From positions 1,612,001-1,676,000 of the forward strand of contig CP012811.1 in assembly GCA_001936135.1 (NCBI GenBank): a DNA stretch of 64,000 nt, read 5' to 3'. Positions 53,683 through 63,420 of the stretch are shown here, one piece after another. Within the stretch, counting starts at the first letter, position 1. Each line of letters starts with the position of its first letter. The notes under the pieces are model-generated. The model ran no database searches. It was not told the DNA's origin and worked only from the letters and a program-made list of their open reading frames with translations. This DNA comes from Saccharomycopsis fibuligera x Saccharomycopsis cf. fibuligera (Eukaryota > Ascomycota > Saccharomycetes > Ascoideales > Saccharomycopsidaceae). The translations under genes were made by a program, and so were the position numbers.

Positions 53683-53768
53683 GCCTCGCTAGCACAATCG
53701 GTAGTGCATTCGACTCTTAAAAAACTAGCGAAATCGAAAGGTTGCGGGTTCGAGCCCCGCGTGGGGCT
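53683..53768 (+). tRNA. tRNA-Lys(CUU) with a 13-nt intron
   Basis: The mature sequence is identical to the copy at 25407 (acceptor GCCTCGC/GTGGGGC, anticodon CTT, T arm GCGGG-TTCGAGC-CCCGC). Only the intron differs: 13 nt (53720-53732, A-rich at its start, then CTAGCGAA) instead of 12. A T-rich Pol III terminator follows. Confidence 0.95.
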
Positions 53769-54132
53769 TTCTTTTTATTTTTTACCTCTAGTAAGGCAAA
53801 CAACCATTTGCAACGAAGATTAATCTTTTTAAGTAATTATCAACTAGTTCTTTTGCTGGAAGAAATGACAGTGTGAGTTCGTAATTGCCGCGCAATAATT
53901 CGCATTGCAGCTTCCCTGTTAGTATGCCATCAAGCTCCAAATGCGGAGAACCGCTTCGAGAGTCTATATAGAGAAATATACCAGCGAATCACGCCTTTGC
54001 AATCCCCGGAAGTCTCTCTCTATTATATAGGTTTAAAAATAAATATTTTTTTAATCTTCATATATTTTGGAAAAAAAATTTATTTTTAACCACAGTCTTA
54101 TTATAAAGTTAAGCGTATCAACCAAGTTGAAG
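53769..54132. promoter_or_regulatory. Upstream region of the thiolase gene
   Basis: 364 bp between the tRNA and the ATG. AT-rich with TATATA-like elements near 53966-53971 and 54023-54030. No named site was recognised. Confidence 0.45.
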
Positions 54133-55353
54133 ATGATAAAAGACAACGCAGTGTATATAGTTTCCGCTGCAAGAACCCCAACTGGTTCCTTCCAAGGCTC
54201 TTTAGCCAACTTAAGCGCCATTGATCTAGGTGCACACGCCGTCAATGCGGCTTTAAATAAAGTCCCACAAATCCCTAATTCTGAAGTGCAGGAGATTTAT
54301 TTTGGTTCAGTAATACAGGCAAACTTAGGTCAGTCGCCCGCCAAACAAGTTGCTTTGAAAGCTGGTTTGCAAAATGATATTGTGGCAACCACTATTAATA
54401 AAGTGTGTGCATCAGGATTAAAATCTATAATTGTTGGGGCACAATCCATTTTGACAGGACATGCGGATATTGTGGTTGCTGGTGGTTGTGAATCAATGAG
54501 CAATGTGCCATATTATGCTACAAACTTGAGAAAATCTGACAAAAACCCTAAGTTTGGTTCTGTCAGCTTGGTTGATGGGTTGCAAAGAGATGGGCTTTCA
54601 GATGCTTATGAAGGCTATGCTATGGGGCTTGCTGGCGAAAAGGCTTCAAAAGACTACAATATTTCGAGGCAAGAACAGGATGAATTTGCCATTAGGTCAT
54701 ATGAAAGGGCTGTGAAAGCTCAAAGTGAAGGAAAATTTAAGAATGAAATCGCTTCAATATCCATTCCTGGCACGAAAAGGAGGAAGGAAGTGATTGTGGA
54801 TAGTGATGAAGAGTTTAAGAGATTCGATGAATCGTTTTTGAAAAAGGCCAAACCTGTTTTTGTCAAGGATGGCACCGTAACTGCCGCTAATGCTTCACCA
54901 ATGAATGACGGCGGATCAGCCGTGATATTGGTTTCCGGAAGAAAAGTGAAGCAGCTCCATTTAAAACCCATAGCAAAAGTTGTCAACTGGGGGGAGGCAG
55001 AACAAGAGCCAATCAATTTTACCACCTGCCCAGCGAAAGCCATTCCGGTTGCTTTGAAACACAGTGGCTTGGATATCAATGATATTGATTACTTTGAAAT
55101 CAACGAAGCATTTTCAGTGGTTGGAGCAGTCAATGCTAAATTATTAAAGATTTCAAAAGAGAAATTGAATGTCTACGGAGGAGCAGTTGCTTTAGGCCAT
55201 GCGTTGGGTTCTTCAGGATGCCGAATTGTGGTGACATTGTTGAGTGTTCTATCACAAGAAGGAGGCAGATTTGGAGCTGTGGGGATATGCAATGGTGGTG
55301 GTGGAGCCTCTGCCTTGGTGATCGAGAAGCTCCCAGCAGAAGCTAAGCTTTAG
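54133..55353 (+). CDS. Acetoacetyl-CoA thiolase paralogue with peroxisomal C-terminus
   Basis: A 406-residue type II thiolase, start at the ATG at 54133 (upstream frame has no ATG). The N-terminus AVYIVSAARTPTGSFQGSL is that of Erg10. Nucleophile Cys92 lies in INKVCASGLKS; NEAFSVVG, the His of GHALGSSGCR and the Cys of CNGGGGAS complete the active site. Two features set it apart from ordinary Erg10: the usually invariant GHPxG is GHALG, and the chain ends in Ala-Lys-Leu, a peroxisomal PTS1 signal. It probably cleaves acetoacetyl-CoA or condenses acetyl-CoA in peroxisomes during fatty-acid breakdown, which alkane- and fat-using Candida species are known for. Location and role are inferred. A canonical cytosolic ERG10 should exist elsewhere. 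Confidence 0.88.
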   Translation: MIKDNAVYIVSAARTPTGSFQGSLANLSAIDLGAHAVNAALNKVPQIPNSEVQEIYFGSVIQANLGQSPAKQVALKAGLQNDIVATTINKVCASGLKSIIVGAQSILTGHADIVVAGGCESMSNVPYYATNLRKSDKNPKFGSVSLVDGLQRDGLSDAYEGYAMGLAGEKASKDYNISRQEQDEFAIRSYERAVKAQSEGKFKNEIASISIPGTKRRKEVIVDSDEEFKRFDESFLKKAKPVFVKDGTVTAANASPMNDGGSAVILVSGRKVKQLHLKPIAKVVNWGEAEQEPINFTTCPAKAIPVALKHSGLDINDIDYFEINEAFSVVGAVNAKLLKISKEKLNVYGGAVALGHALGSSGCRIVVTLLSVLSQEGGRFGAVGICNGGGGASALVIEKLPAEAKL

Positions 55354-55770
55354 TGCTAGAACAAAGTAGGTCTATATAGTGAACTTGCTCAATAAACGAG
55401 GTATAACTGACTGATTGTTTGCAATTGTGGATGAAATATGGAGAAAACCCCAATGACCCGCTGTGGAGGAACCCGACAATATATGACGTCACGGGACCGG
55501 AGATGGCGGCTGAAAAATGGGCTGCGTTGTCTTCCTTCCTCTTGCTTTTTTTCCACATCATCACCGTCACCATCACTATCATTAGCGCTGGCAGCCGTCT
55601 GCTTTGGCCATAATACTAGTTGTTATTCCTTTCTTTGACACCGTCAAATATTATCTTTTCTTTGCCCACTTCGGCTTTTTTTTTCTATTGCCTGTTCTTT
55701 TGATTACTCAATTATTACCTCCGGCTAATCTAAACTGCCAAGCCAGTAATTCCACCCTTATTAGTGTACT
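55354..55770. promoter_or_regulatory. Promoter region of IML2 with a CRE
   Basis: 417 bp. A perfect palindromic CRE, TGACGTCA, lies at 55484-55491, 280 bp before the IML2 start. This is a site for CREB/ATF-type bZIP factors. Confidence 0.5.
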
Positions 55771-58695
55771 ATGCTTCGTGCTTTAGGTCTCAGAAAGACA
55801 GAAAGCTCTGCTAGCTTACGACCACCCACCAATCAGCAAAATGGTAGAAATGGCAGCAGTGACAGTACTGACAGCAAAAATGTTGAGCTTATCTTACAAG
55901 AATTTCATGATTTTGAATTGACTTTGAAAGCAATGGATTATGTGCTCGATGATCAGGCATCAAAGGGTATTGAATTGATGAGCCAAGCCGCCAAAAAGGA
56001 CAAGGAGCCAATCTTTGTTCTTGGGCTTGGTGTCATTCAGTTTATTGAGGCAACTTTGGGATTTGAGAGCGAAACTATGAAGTTGGCTCAAAACACATTG
56101 AATGAAGCAGAAAACTTATCATACAAGAAGAAAGTTGCCCATGAGAAGGCTCAACTCAAGACTAGTACGATATATCCGCCAGGTACACAATATGCTGTCA
56201 CTTATGCAGAAGCTAATTTGCTTAATGCATTGATCATGTTACTTAGCGAGAGCGTTATAGAATCGGCTAAAGCATTGTACAAATTAAGAAAAGCATATTA
56301 TACTTTGGACGAAATTAACAAATCAATAAACAGCCATCAGGCCAAACACCGTCAAACTGGGACTAATTCTGCTGCTGCCTTGTTGAAGAAAAATGTTTCA
56401 ACGCCAAATTTGTCTGCTAATTACTTGAGTGATTCTAGATCAACCCTTGGATCAATTTCCGATATCAGTTTGACTAATAACAGCTCAAGAACAGTGATAA
56501 CTAGTTATGATATCAATAATGATGGCTCTTCAAGTTTGGGCGAGCAAGACAAGGAAATCATTTTTAAGCATATACCGGTGAATTTAAGCAGTAAACAGAA
56601 AAAGGATATTAAGATTTTGAAATTAGCTGAGAAGATTTATCAATTGAAAAAATCAAGAATAATTGGATCTAATATTGGTAATACTCCAGCTGTTAATAGA
56701 CAAAGGGTAGATATCGGCTTCGATAGTGATTCCGAGTCTTCTCTAGTTCCAAAGAGTGCTGATTTATCCGATAGCGAAGTTTCAGTTGCACCGCCAGCGC
56801 CAGCAGTCAGTGAGAACCAGCACAGTCACCCAAGTGTCATGGTGACTCTGGACAATGATGCTAATGATAGCACTGATGACTTTGTGGATGCTGAAGAAGA
56901 CATAACCGATGATTCCCAACCAATTAATGGCGGCTTTGAAAACTTAAAGATCCACAACGGAACGCAAAGGCAGCAAAACCAACAACAGCAACAACATGCA
57001 GAAAACTTCAGTACCAAGTCAGCAGAAGATATCAAAAGAAAACTTATTGAATCAATCCATGCCGATATATTAAGCAAAGCAGATACTTTGACAGTTGACG
57101 AATTCATTCATTCAGGAGTCAACCTCTGTTTTGGTATATTGCAAGTAGTATTATCACTAATTCCTCCAACTATTGGTAAAGTGTTGTCAATTGTCGGATT
57201 CAAAGGATCAAGAGAAAATGGGCTAAAAATGCTTTGGAGAGCCACCACGGAAAGAAACATTCATGGTGGGATTGCTACTCTCGGGTTGCTTGTGTTCTAT
57301 GATGGTCCATTTCAATTCACAGATACTGATTTTGATGTACCATCTACTGAGAATAATAATGATAATAAATTGTCGGCTAAGAGCAGTGTTAACGATATCC
57401 AAAAGCTAGAGTCAAGAGCATTTAGTCAAGAAGGCGAGGCCACTTTATTACGTCCAGGAAAAAAATTAGAATTAGCATTGTTGAAGGCCAGAGCATATTT
57501 CCCTAACTCTGTATTATGGCTTCTTCAAGAAGGTAGAATGCTTGCCTCACAGGGAAAGTTAACTGAAGCAGTAACTTTAATGGATTCTGCCACTGACGGA
57601 TCCTATAAGAAAATTGAAATGAAACAAGCAGAAGCATTACTTGTCTTTGATAAAGCTATGATTCTTGTATATTTACACAGATACGAAACTGCGGCTGAGC
57701 ATTTTCTCAGACTTATTGAATTGAACTCATGGTCCCATGCTTTGTATACTTACATTGCCGGAAGTTGTTATTTGGAAGGCTACAGAATGTGCAGAATTGG
57801 CGTGTTTGAATTAAGCGCTACTGATCCATGTAAGACTATTGCTGAGAAGGAGAAATTTTTCAAAGATAAGGCTAGGCATTATCTTTTAAAAGCTCCTAGT
57901 TATTTGCAAGGAGCAAAGAAAGGCTTTTTTCAAAGCAAGCAAATGCCGATGGATAGATACTTGTTGAGAAAATTGCATGGAATTAAGAAGACTCAAGAAA
58001 AGAATCCAGAATTGGATTTTGTTGACTGTGTTGGAACATCTTTGGTTCATGAGTTGAGCTATTTCTGGAATGCGTATAATAGAATGGATGATGCGAATTT
58101 GAAGTTATCATTGAAGTTGCTTGGATATAGTGGAGCTCTCAATGCTGAACATTCACTCAATACCAGTGTTAGTACCAACAGTGCAAAAAGACAAAATTAT
58201 TCATACATTAAAGAGACAGAACAAGAATCTATGCTTAGATACTTCTTGCAATCTTTAACTTTAAGAAGATTAGGACGGATTCCTGAAGGCATTCGACTCA
58301 TTGATAATTATGTCATCAAAGACAAGATTCTAATCTACGACACTACCACCGTTGCTGGTTCCGGAGGAGCGCAATCACACCCAGGAAGTGGTTTAATTTC
58401 CATAAAATCAAACAAATCCACATCTGTTGATTCTGTCACTAGTGCAAATGTTTCTAATAAGTCTTTGAACGGTAGCATGATTTCAAGATATCACAAACGT
58501 TCAGAAGATCCATGGTTGTACCCTACTGCATTATACGAAAGAGCAATTTTTTGCTGGAAAGTGCTCGGATTACAGGGCACTACTGAAGTTAAGGATTGGT
58601 TGAAGAAAGCAATCAATTATGCTGATGACTATGAACTCAGTGCTAGAACTGGGATGAGGATTAAAGCAGCCATGGATAGATTGGAAGGTTATTAG
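55771..58695 (+). CDS. IML2: Iml2-like TPR protein (DUF3808 / TTC39 family)
   Basis: A 974-residue protein. The N-terminal block matches yeast Iml2: ELTLKAMDYVLDDQASKGIEL, QFIEATLGFESETMKLAQNTL, STIYPPGTQYAVTYAEANLL and ESAKALYKLRKAYYTLDEI. A disordered, acidic, Gln-rich insert occupies about residues 300-420. The C-terminal two thirds are helical repeats (LLKARAYFPNSVLWLLQEGR; VYLHRYETAAEHFLRLIELN) ending in KKAINYADDYELSARTGMR. Iml2 in yeast is connected with clearance of protein inclusions by lipid droplets and with mitochondria-related phenotypes. The protein is longer than yeast Iml2 (731) mainly through the insert and Ser-rich loops. Confidence 0.93.
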   Translation: MLRALGLRKTESSASLRPPTNQQNGRNGSSDSTDSKNVELILQEFHDFELTLKAMDYVLDDQASKGIELMSQAAKKDKEPIFVLGLGVIQFIEATLGFESETMKLAQNTLNEAENLSYKKKVAHEKAQLKTSTIYPPGTQYAVTYAEANLLNALIMLLSESVIESAKALYKLRKAYYTLDEINKSINSHQAKHRQTGTNSAAALLKKNVSTPNLSANYLSDSRSTLGSISDISLTNNSSRTVITSYDINNDGSSSLGEQDKEIIFKHIPVNLSSKQKKDIKILKLAEKIYQLKKSRIIGSNIGNTPAVNRQRVDIGFDSDSESSLVPKSADLSDSEVSVAPPAPAVSENQHSHPSVMVTLDNDANDSTDDFVDAEEDITDDSQPINGGFENLKIHNGTQRQQNQQQQQHAENFSTKSAEDIKRKLIESIHADILSKADTLTVDEFIHSGVNLCFGILQVVLSLIPPTIGKVLSIVGFKGSRENGLKMLWRATTERNIHGGIATLGLLVFYDGPFQFTDTDFDVPSTENNNDNKLSAKSSVNDIQKLESRAFSQEGEATLLRPGKKLELALLKARAYFPNSVLWLLQEGRMLASQGKLTEAVTLMDSATDGSYKKIEMKQAEALLVFDKAMILVYLHRYETAAEHFLRLIELNSWSHALYTYIAGSCYLEGYRMCRIGVFELSATDPCKTIAEKEKFFKDKARHYLLKAPSYLQGAKKGFFQSKQMPMDRYLLRKLHGIKKTQEKNPELDFVDCVGTSLVHELSYFWNAYNRMDDANLKLSLKLLGYSGALNAEHSLNTSVSTNSAKRQNYSYIKETEQESMLRYFLQSLTLRRLGRIPEGIRLIDNYVIKDKILIYDTTTVAGSGGAQSHPGSGLISIKSNKSTSVDSVTSANVSNKSLNGSMISRYHKRSEDPWLYPTALYERAIFCWKVLGLQGTTEVKDWLKKAINYADDYELSARTGMRIKAAMDRLEGY

Positions 58696-59267
58696 AATAT
58701 CTCGCAGGAGATATTGTTTTATTTTATTTTTTCAGTTTTATTTATTCATTTTATTTTTTATTTTTTAATTTTTTCTTTTTTTGTGTTTCTTCATAGTTCC
58801 ATATAATTTTTTTTTCGTTTTTTTCTGTTGTTTGTTTTACTCATTCATACCTTTGTTTATTTTTTGAACATATATCAGCACATTTTTACATCATTAAACA
58901 TTCTAATTGCATTATTTTTACTTCTCATAATTGCTTGTTACTACTTTTCAACGTAAGAACTGTTTGATTGATTTGACTCGAAAGGAGTGATTCTGGTTAG
59001 TGAAAAAATGAATACCATACTTGCGTTCCCTTAATGGATCACAATTGGAGCTACAGAAGCAATAACCTACAAATTGTCACACAAAACCAAGAAGCACAAC
59101 TAAAAAATTAATAACTAAAAAATTAATAAGAAAAATACTTGCTATTGAAAACTAAACCATTACTAAAAATTTTAAAAAAACAAATCTCTATAGATTGAGG
59201 CCATATAATACACACACACACCGCACCACACGCTCACCGTCGAAGTATATACGAAACATAACGCAGC
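58696..59267. other. Convergent intergenic region
   Basis: 572 bp of T-rich 3' flank with a short CA repeat near 59211-59220. No gene seen. Confidence 0.55.
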
Positions 59268-60236
59268 TTAAAACCCAGCACTTTTAATATACTTTTCAAA
59301 TTTACCAAGTTTCAATTTCGCTAACCCCTTAGGATACTTTTCCTGTGTAACAAGCAACAAGAAAAATTCTTCACCAGTCTTCGAAGTAACCAAATGCAAA
59401 AAAATACTTTTTTTGTCCAACTGTAAATTGAACCACTTTAACTCATCGTCATTCTGTAATAAATTCAAATAATTTGTCCGATTACGAATATTTATGCCCT
59501 CAATGCTGGACTTATAATGCAAATAGTCATTTTTAAAAGTTTGATAACATGAAAATGCATAATGCGAGAGTAATCCTAATGCGTAATGTGAATCAGTGAC
59601 GCCATCTGGCGAGGCAGCGGCTCTAGCACTTCCTTGTCGTTGGTGGCCACTATTGTTGTTATCAAAAGGGTTGGATATTGTTCCTTCTTCACCTTCACCT
59701 TCATTTGTTGTGTCTGTTCCTGATTTGGCAGCATACGCAGCTGAGTCGTTGAGACGCAGTGACAGATGCTGATGTTGATCTTGATGTTGCTGTAGATTGG
59801 AACGAGAGACATAGTCAAAGGATCCTAGTTGGGGTTTCTGAATAGCACCATAATTTTGTTGTTTATTGATGTTGTTATAGTTATTATTATTTTCGAGAAA
59901 TGTGACAGTTCCATCTGGTACCGGAGAAGACTGAAGAATAGTTAACTGAGATGCTTTATTTTTAATCTTCGTAAGATCAATGGATGTAAATTGATCCAAA
60001 AATTCCAGATATACGGCATCTTGACTATCAAATTTGAGTCTTAGTGGTTCTTGTAACGAAAGGGATGATAATAACGGAGAACCATCTTGACTGGATAGAA
60101 ATGTTGCCGCTAATGTTTTAGGTAGGCTTTTGGCGTTGGCATTGCTGCTGTTGTTATTATTATTGTTTATCGTTGAGTTTTCAGAATCTTGCACCAACGT
60201 GTCTAGAAGGGACACGATAGCTACGGACTTGAGCAT
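59268..60236 (-). CDS. SLM4: Ego3/Slm4-like roadblock protein (LAMTOR2 type)
   Basis: A 322-residue protein. The N-terminus MLKSVAIVSLLDTLVQ followed, after an Asn-rich insert, by TLAATFLSSQDGSPLLSSLS resembles the first helix and hairpin of roadblock/LC7 proteins of the LAMTOR2/Ego3 type. The rest of the fold appears far downstream: ALGLLSHYAFSCYQTFKND, then LKWFNLQLDKKSIFLHLVTS and EEFFLLLVTQEKYPKGLAKL, close to the end of yeast Slm4/Ego3. Between them sits a disordered Gln/His-rich insert (about residues 120-215), which doubles the length of the yeast protein (162). Ego3 is part of the EGO complex that holds Gtr1/Gtr2 GTPases and TORC1 on the vacuole. The assignment rests on short motifs. 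Confidence 0.65.
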   Translation of the reverse strand: MLKSVAIVSLLDTLVQDSENSTINNNNNNSSNANAKSLPKTLAATFLSSQDGSPLLSSLSLQEPLRLKFDSQDAVYLEFLDQFTSIDLTKIKNKASQLTILQSSPVPDGTVTFLENNNNYNNINKQQNYGAIQKPQLGSFDYVSRSNLQQHQDQHQHLSLRLNDSAAYAAKSGTDTTNEGEGEEGTISNPFDNNNSGHQRQGSARAAASPDGVTDSHYALGLLSHYAFSCYQTFKNDYLHYKSSIEGINIRNRTNYLNLLQNDDELKWFNLQLDKKSIFLHLVTSKTGEEFFLLLVTQEKYPKGLAKLKLGKFEKYIKSAGF

Positions 60237-60510
60237 TGTGTTGGGCTATTGTTAATGTTACTGTTTTATTGACTTGCTTGATAAGCTTATCAACTTGTGA
60301 CTGGCTAACTTTGGCCGGATTGCTTGTTGCAGTTGTTTTGCAGTGTCAAGATTTGAGAATGCAAAATATGGGACAGTGCTCGCAACCGGAGATGACAGTC
60401 AGTAAATTTTTTTTATTTCATTATTATCACTGATGAAGTACTTGACGAACTACTTGATTTGGGACTTTTGCTATCCAGCTGACATCATAAGCCACATACA
60501 ATTACCAAAC
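60237..60510. promoter_or_regulatory. Divergent promoter SLM4-like / TSR4
   Basis: 274 bp. An in-frame ATG at 60433 would add 26 hydrophobic residues to TSR4 that the family lacks; it is more likely to be upstream of, or a minor alternative to, the real start. Confidence 0.45.
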
Positions 60511-61806
60511 ATGTCAGAATATTCATCAGATGAAGAAAGCATTGCCGGGAATTCCAGCACCAGCGTATATTTGGGGTTTGTCGATGTGCCAATAAGCAAA
60601 GACGAGCAGCCAACGATTGAAGATTCCTTCATTGGCGGAGAACCACTTTGGATGAATAATGTTGCACCAGCCAAAGACATGTTAGTTTGTCAAAACTGCA
60701 ACGAGTTGATGTCACTTTTGTTGCAAAGCTATGCGCCATTGCCAGATTCTAATAATGATAGAATAATTTACATTTTTGGCTGTCAAAAATATCAGTGCAG
60801 TCGTAAAAAGGGCAGCATTAGATGTCTCAAAGCCATAAAGAAGAATGAAAAGAGAGAACAACAAGCATTGGCAGACAGTTTGGAGCAGAAGTTGCAGTTG
60901 AAAAATGAAAGGCAGTATGAGCTTAAGCTTAAGCAAGGTTTATTTGGACCAAATGACAAGAATGAAGATTCTAAAAAGACAACTAATCCATTTGGTGGTA
61001 ATCCATTTGGTAATAGCAAGAGCGACAACCCATTCAGCAGCAGTGGCTCTTCTAATCCTTTTAATGCTACTCCGTTTGGCTCCAAAGACACAAAAGATAC
61101 TGAATCCAAAGACAATAATAGCAACCACAAACAAAGCAAAAACCAAAACCAAAATTCTTATTCTCAAGTAGCATCCAAGAACGCCCCACCAAAGGACGAA
61201 AAGAAGGCAAAACAAAATAAACCATCAGAGACAGACATCGCATTACCACAATACCCAGGCTATATTCTTTACGTTGAAAAAGAAAAACTCAAGAATGAAA
61301 ACGATGTTCTTCATCCAATCCCAGAAAACTTGCAGATTGAAGAAGATGACAGTAATGATGCTGGCTCAATTAAACAAGCCATCAAAAGCAAAAAAACTAC
61401 TGAAGAATTCAAATCAGAAGTACTTAGCGATGCAGATTTCCAGGACTTTGCCAAAAGAGTGGCCCATAATCCTCATCAGGTGCTCCGTTACGATTTGGGC
61501 GGCGCTCCGTTGGTGTATTCTTCCAAAGACATCAAACTTAAGAATAACAATAGTGCTCCGGCACCGAAATTCAATCCAAGCTCTGCGAGACAGTTTGAGC
61601 TACAGTTAATGCCTAAGGCAATCATTGACTTGGAGTACAATTCAACCAATATTGCCGAGGGAATGGAATGGGGTACCATAATAGCTTACACTGATATTGA
61701 AGATTATATTCCGGTAGAAAACCAGCACGATGGGGTTGGATACGTGGAAGAATGGCTCGAAGTGGAATGGGAGGAGTCAGTGGACTACTCCAGCTTGAAG
61801 AAGTAA
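60511..61806 (+). CDS. TSR4: Tsr4 (PDCD2-like), 40S ribosome assembly chaperone
   Basis: A 431-residue protein, start chosen at MSEYSSDEES because VYLGFVDVP follows at once as in the family; an ATG 78 bases upstream in frame is the alternative. N-terminal part: IEDSFIGGEPLWM, then a zinc-binding CQNCNELMSLLLQSYAPLP and IYIFGCQKYQCSRKKGSIRCLKA, the PDCD2 signature. The middle (about residues 150-235) is low complexity with NPFG/NPF repeats. The C-terminal PDCD2_C domain has HNPHQVLRYDLGGAPLVYS, FELQLMPKAIIDLE and EWGTIIAYTD. Tsr4 is a dedicated chaperone of ribosomal protein uS5 (Rps2). The gene is convergent with CAK1. Confidence 0.93.
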   Translation: MSEYSSDEESIAGNSSTSVYLGFVDVPISKDEQPTIEDSFIGGEPLWMNNVAPAKDMLVCQNCNELMSLLLQSYAPLPDSNNDRIIYIFGCQKYQCSRKKGSIRCLKAIKKNEKREQQALADSLEQKLQLKNERQYELKLKQGLFGPNDKNEDSKKTTNPFGGNPFGNSKSDNPFSSSGSSNPFNATPFGSKDTKDTESKDNNSNHKQSKNQNQNSYSQVASKNAPPKDEKKAKQNKPSETDIALPQYPGYILYVEKEKLKNENDVLHPIPENLQIEEDDSNDAGSIKQAIKSKKTTEEFKSEVLSDADFQDFAKRVAHNPHQVLRYDLGGAPLVYSSKDIKLKNNNSAPAPKFNPSSARQFELQLMPKAIIDLEYNSTNIAEGMEWGTIIAYTDIEDYIPVENQHDGVGYVEEWLEVEWEESVDYSSLKK

Positions 61807-62166
61807 GCATGTGTATATGATTAGAATAGATTATCTGAAGTTTCCATGTATCTGGGTGCTATAAACGAACCCACTTTATTAAACTTATAATATATAACAT
61901 GAGGCTGAATACTTTTTACTTGCCAGTTTTTGGCTCTCCTACTCAGTACCAAGCAATTTTGCTATCTTTCTGGCAAAACAAAAAAACGAAAAACTAAAAA
62001 AAAGTAACCGGATTGGTGATTTGAAGACAAATACTTAGAGTTACTAAAATGCTGAGGGCGCGCAATTACACAAAGTTTAAAGTGGTCCTTATACGGCCAC
62101 TATCCAATAAGATAACTTACCTGAAGTAAAAATAACTAGCAATTTTCTCCAAAATTTAGCAAAATT
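61807..62166. other. Convergent intergenic region
   Basis: 360 bp between the stop codons of TSR4 and CAK1. AT-rich; nothing recognised. Confidence 0.55.
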
Positions 62167-63420
62167 CTACCATTTTTCCAAGATTTCCAATGCTTGAGCA
62201 GCAGTGACTCTTTTATTTTCATCATATTGCATCATCTGATCAAAAACCTTCGTTTTGAAAACCATCAATTTTTCATCCTTAGTACTAGCTATCAACGGCA
62301 ACATTTGATCAGTGTCAATTCTTGGCCATTGGGTGAAATTAAATGATTGAAAATACTTAATCTCTGCCACTTTGGGCCATATTTTTTCATTGGGAGTACC
62401 AAAAGTCTTGAAAATTGTGTTTAAAAGCACAATATCACTAAAATTCCCCCCTTTACTTAAGACGGGGAGCAGGTTTTTGCTAAAAAGTTGAGTAATTATT
62501 ATGCCAAAGGACCAAATATCAACACCATAAGCATAATCAGTGACACCCAAAATTGCTTCTGGTGGCTTGTATACCCCAGTGGAAATTTGGGTCTGTTTAT
62601 GAGATGAGTGCGGTTCATCACCACGGTAGAAATCGTATGTTGGTGCTAATGATTTTCCTGCTAGATTAGCAATCTGTGATGGTTCGACAACGTAAGAGAT
62701 GCCAAAGTCAATAAGCACTGGTTCAGGAACGTTTTTTCCAGTGATATCTTGGAATAGTATGTTGTCTGGTTTTATATCGCGATGAATAATACCATTAGCA
62801 TGGAGGAACGCTAATGCTTTGAAAATTTTTTTGATAATGGTTAGGGCAGAGGTCAGGTTGATTTTGTTGATCCTTTGGTAGACATTAGCGCTGCTGGAAT
62901 TGTTGCTGTCGTTGTCATCATCATCATCATTATTATTACCATCAACTTTGCTGTAATCTTCGAATAGATCGTCATTCTCAAAATAGTCCTCTATTGGATC
63001 AACAAGATTTTTTGATTGGCTGCTACCCAGCAGCAGGCCTCCAAGCAACGCGCTAAAATTGGTCTTCATTCTCGAATGTTTCTTCATGTAGTCTGTAAGC
63101 GTGTACTGGCAAAATGGGAGCACAAAGACACGATCGTCATATTGGGTGAAGATATCAACAAGTTGGATAACATTTGACTCATAGCCCTTCAAAGCGGTGA
63201 CGTATTGCAAGATATTGGCTTCCACATTGAGTGAGTGTGGCGGCACTTCGCCATTGTCAACATCAATGACTTTCAAGGCGTAGATCTGACCTTGGCTTTG
63301 GTCTTGTGCTTGGCTGGCGGAGCTCGGATTTGTGTATGTGCACTTGTACACGTTAGAAAGCCTGCCCCCAGCAATCCTGGTTCTGTTAATGTAAAACTTG
63401 CTTTTATTTGTCTCGGCCAT
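62167..63420 (-). CDS. CAK1: CDK-activating kinase Cak1
   Basis: A 417-residue protein kinase, start at the ATG at 63420; 11 further codons upstream run only to a TTG. The glycine loop is degenerate (RIAGGRLSNVYK), as typical of Cak1/Civ1. Lys50 is in YALKVID; the catalytic loop IIHRDIKPDNILF lies at about 211-223, DFGISYV at 238-244. The activation segment QISTGVYKPPEAILGVTDYAYGV is very close to yeast Cak1 (ISTGIYKAPEVLFGV), including Pro instead of Ala in the APE motif. Residues ~145-175 are an acidic Asp/Asn insert between the lobes. Cak1 is a monomeric kinase that phosphorylates the T-loop of Cdc28 and of Smk1, Kin28 and Bur1. Confidence 0.85.
   Translation of the reverse strand: MAETNKSKFYINRTRIAGGRLSNVYKCTYTNPSSASQAQDQSQGQIYALKVIDVDNGEVPPHSLNVEANILQYVTALKGYESNVIQLVDIFTQYDDRVFVLPFCQYTLTDYMKKHSRMKTNFSALLGGLLLGSSQSKNLVDPIEDYFENDDLFEDYSKVDGNNNDDDDDNDSNNSSSANVYQRINKINLTSALTIIKKIFKALAFLHANGIIHRDIKPDNILFQDITGKNVPEPVLIDFGISYVVEPSQIANLAGKSLAPTYDFYRGDEPHSSHKQTQISTGVYKPPEAILGVTDYAYGVDIWSFGIIITQLFSKNLLPVLSKGGNFSDIVLLNTIFKTFGTPNEKIWPKVAEIKYFQSFNFTQWPRIDTDQMLPLIASTKDEKLMVFKTKVFDQMMQYDENKRVTAAQALEILEKW

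Noticed and set aside
60433-60510. 26-residue N-terminal extension of TSR4
   Set aside because: The family starts just before VYLGFVDVP; the second ATG at 60511 fits, and the extension is hydrophobic and unlike known Tsr4 proteins.
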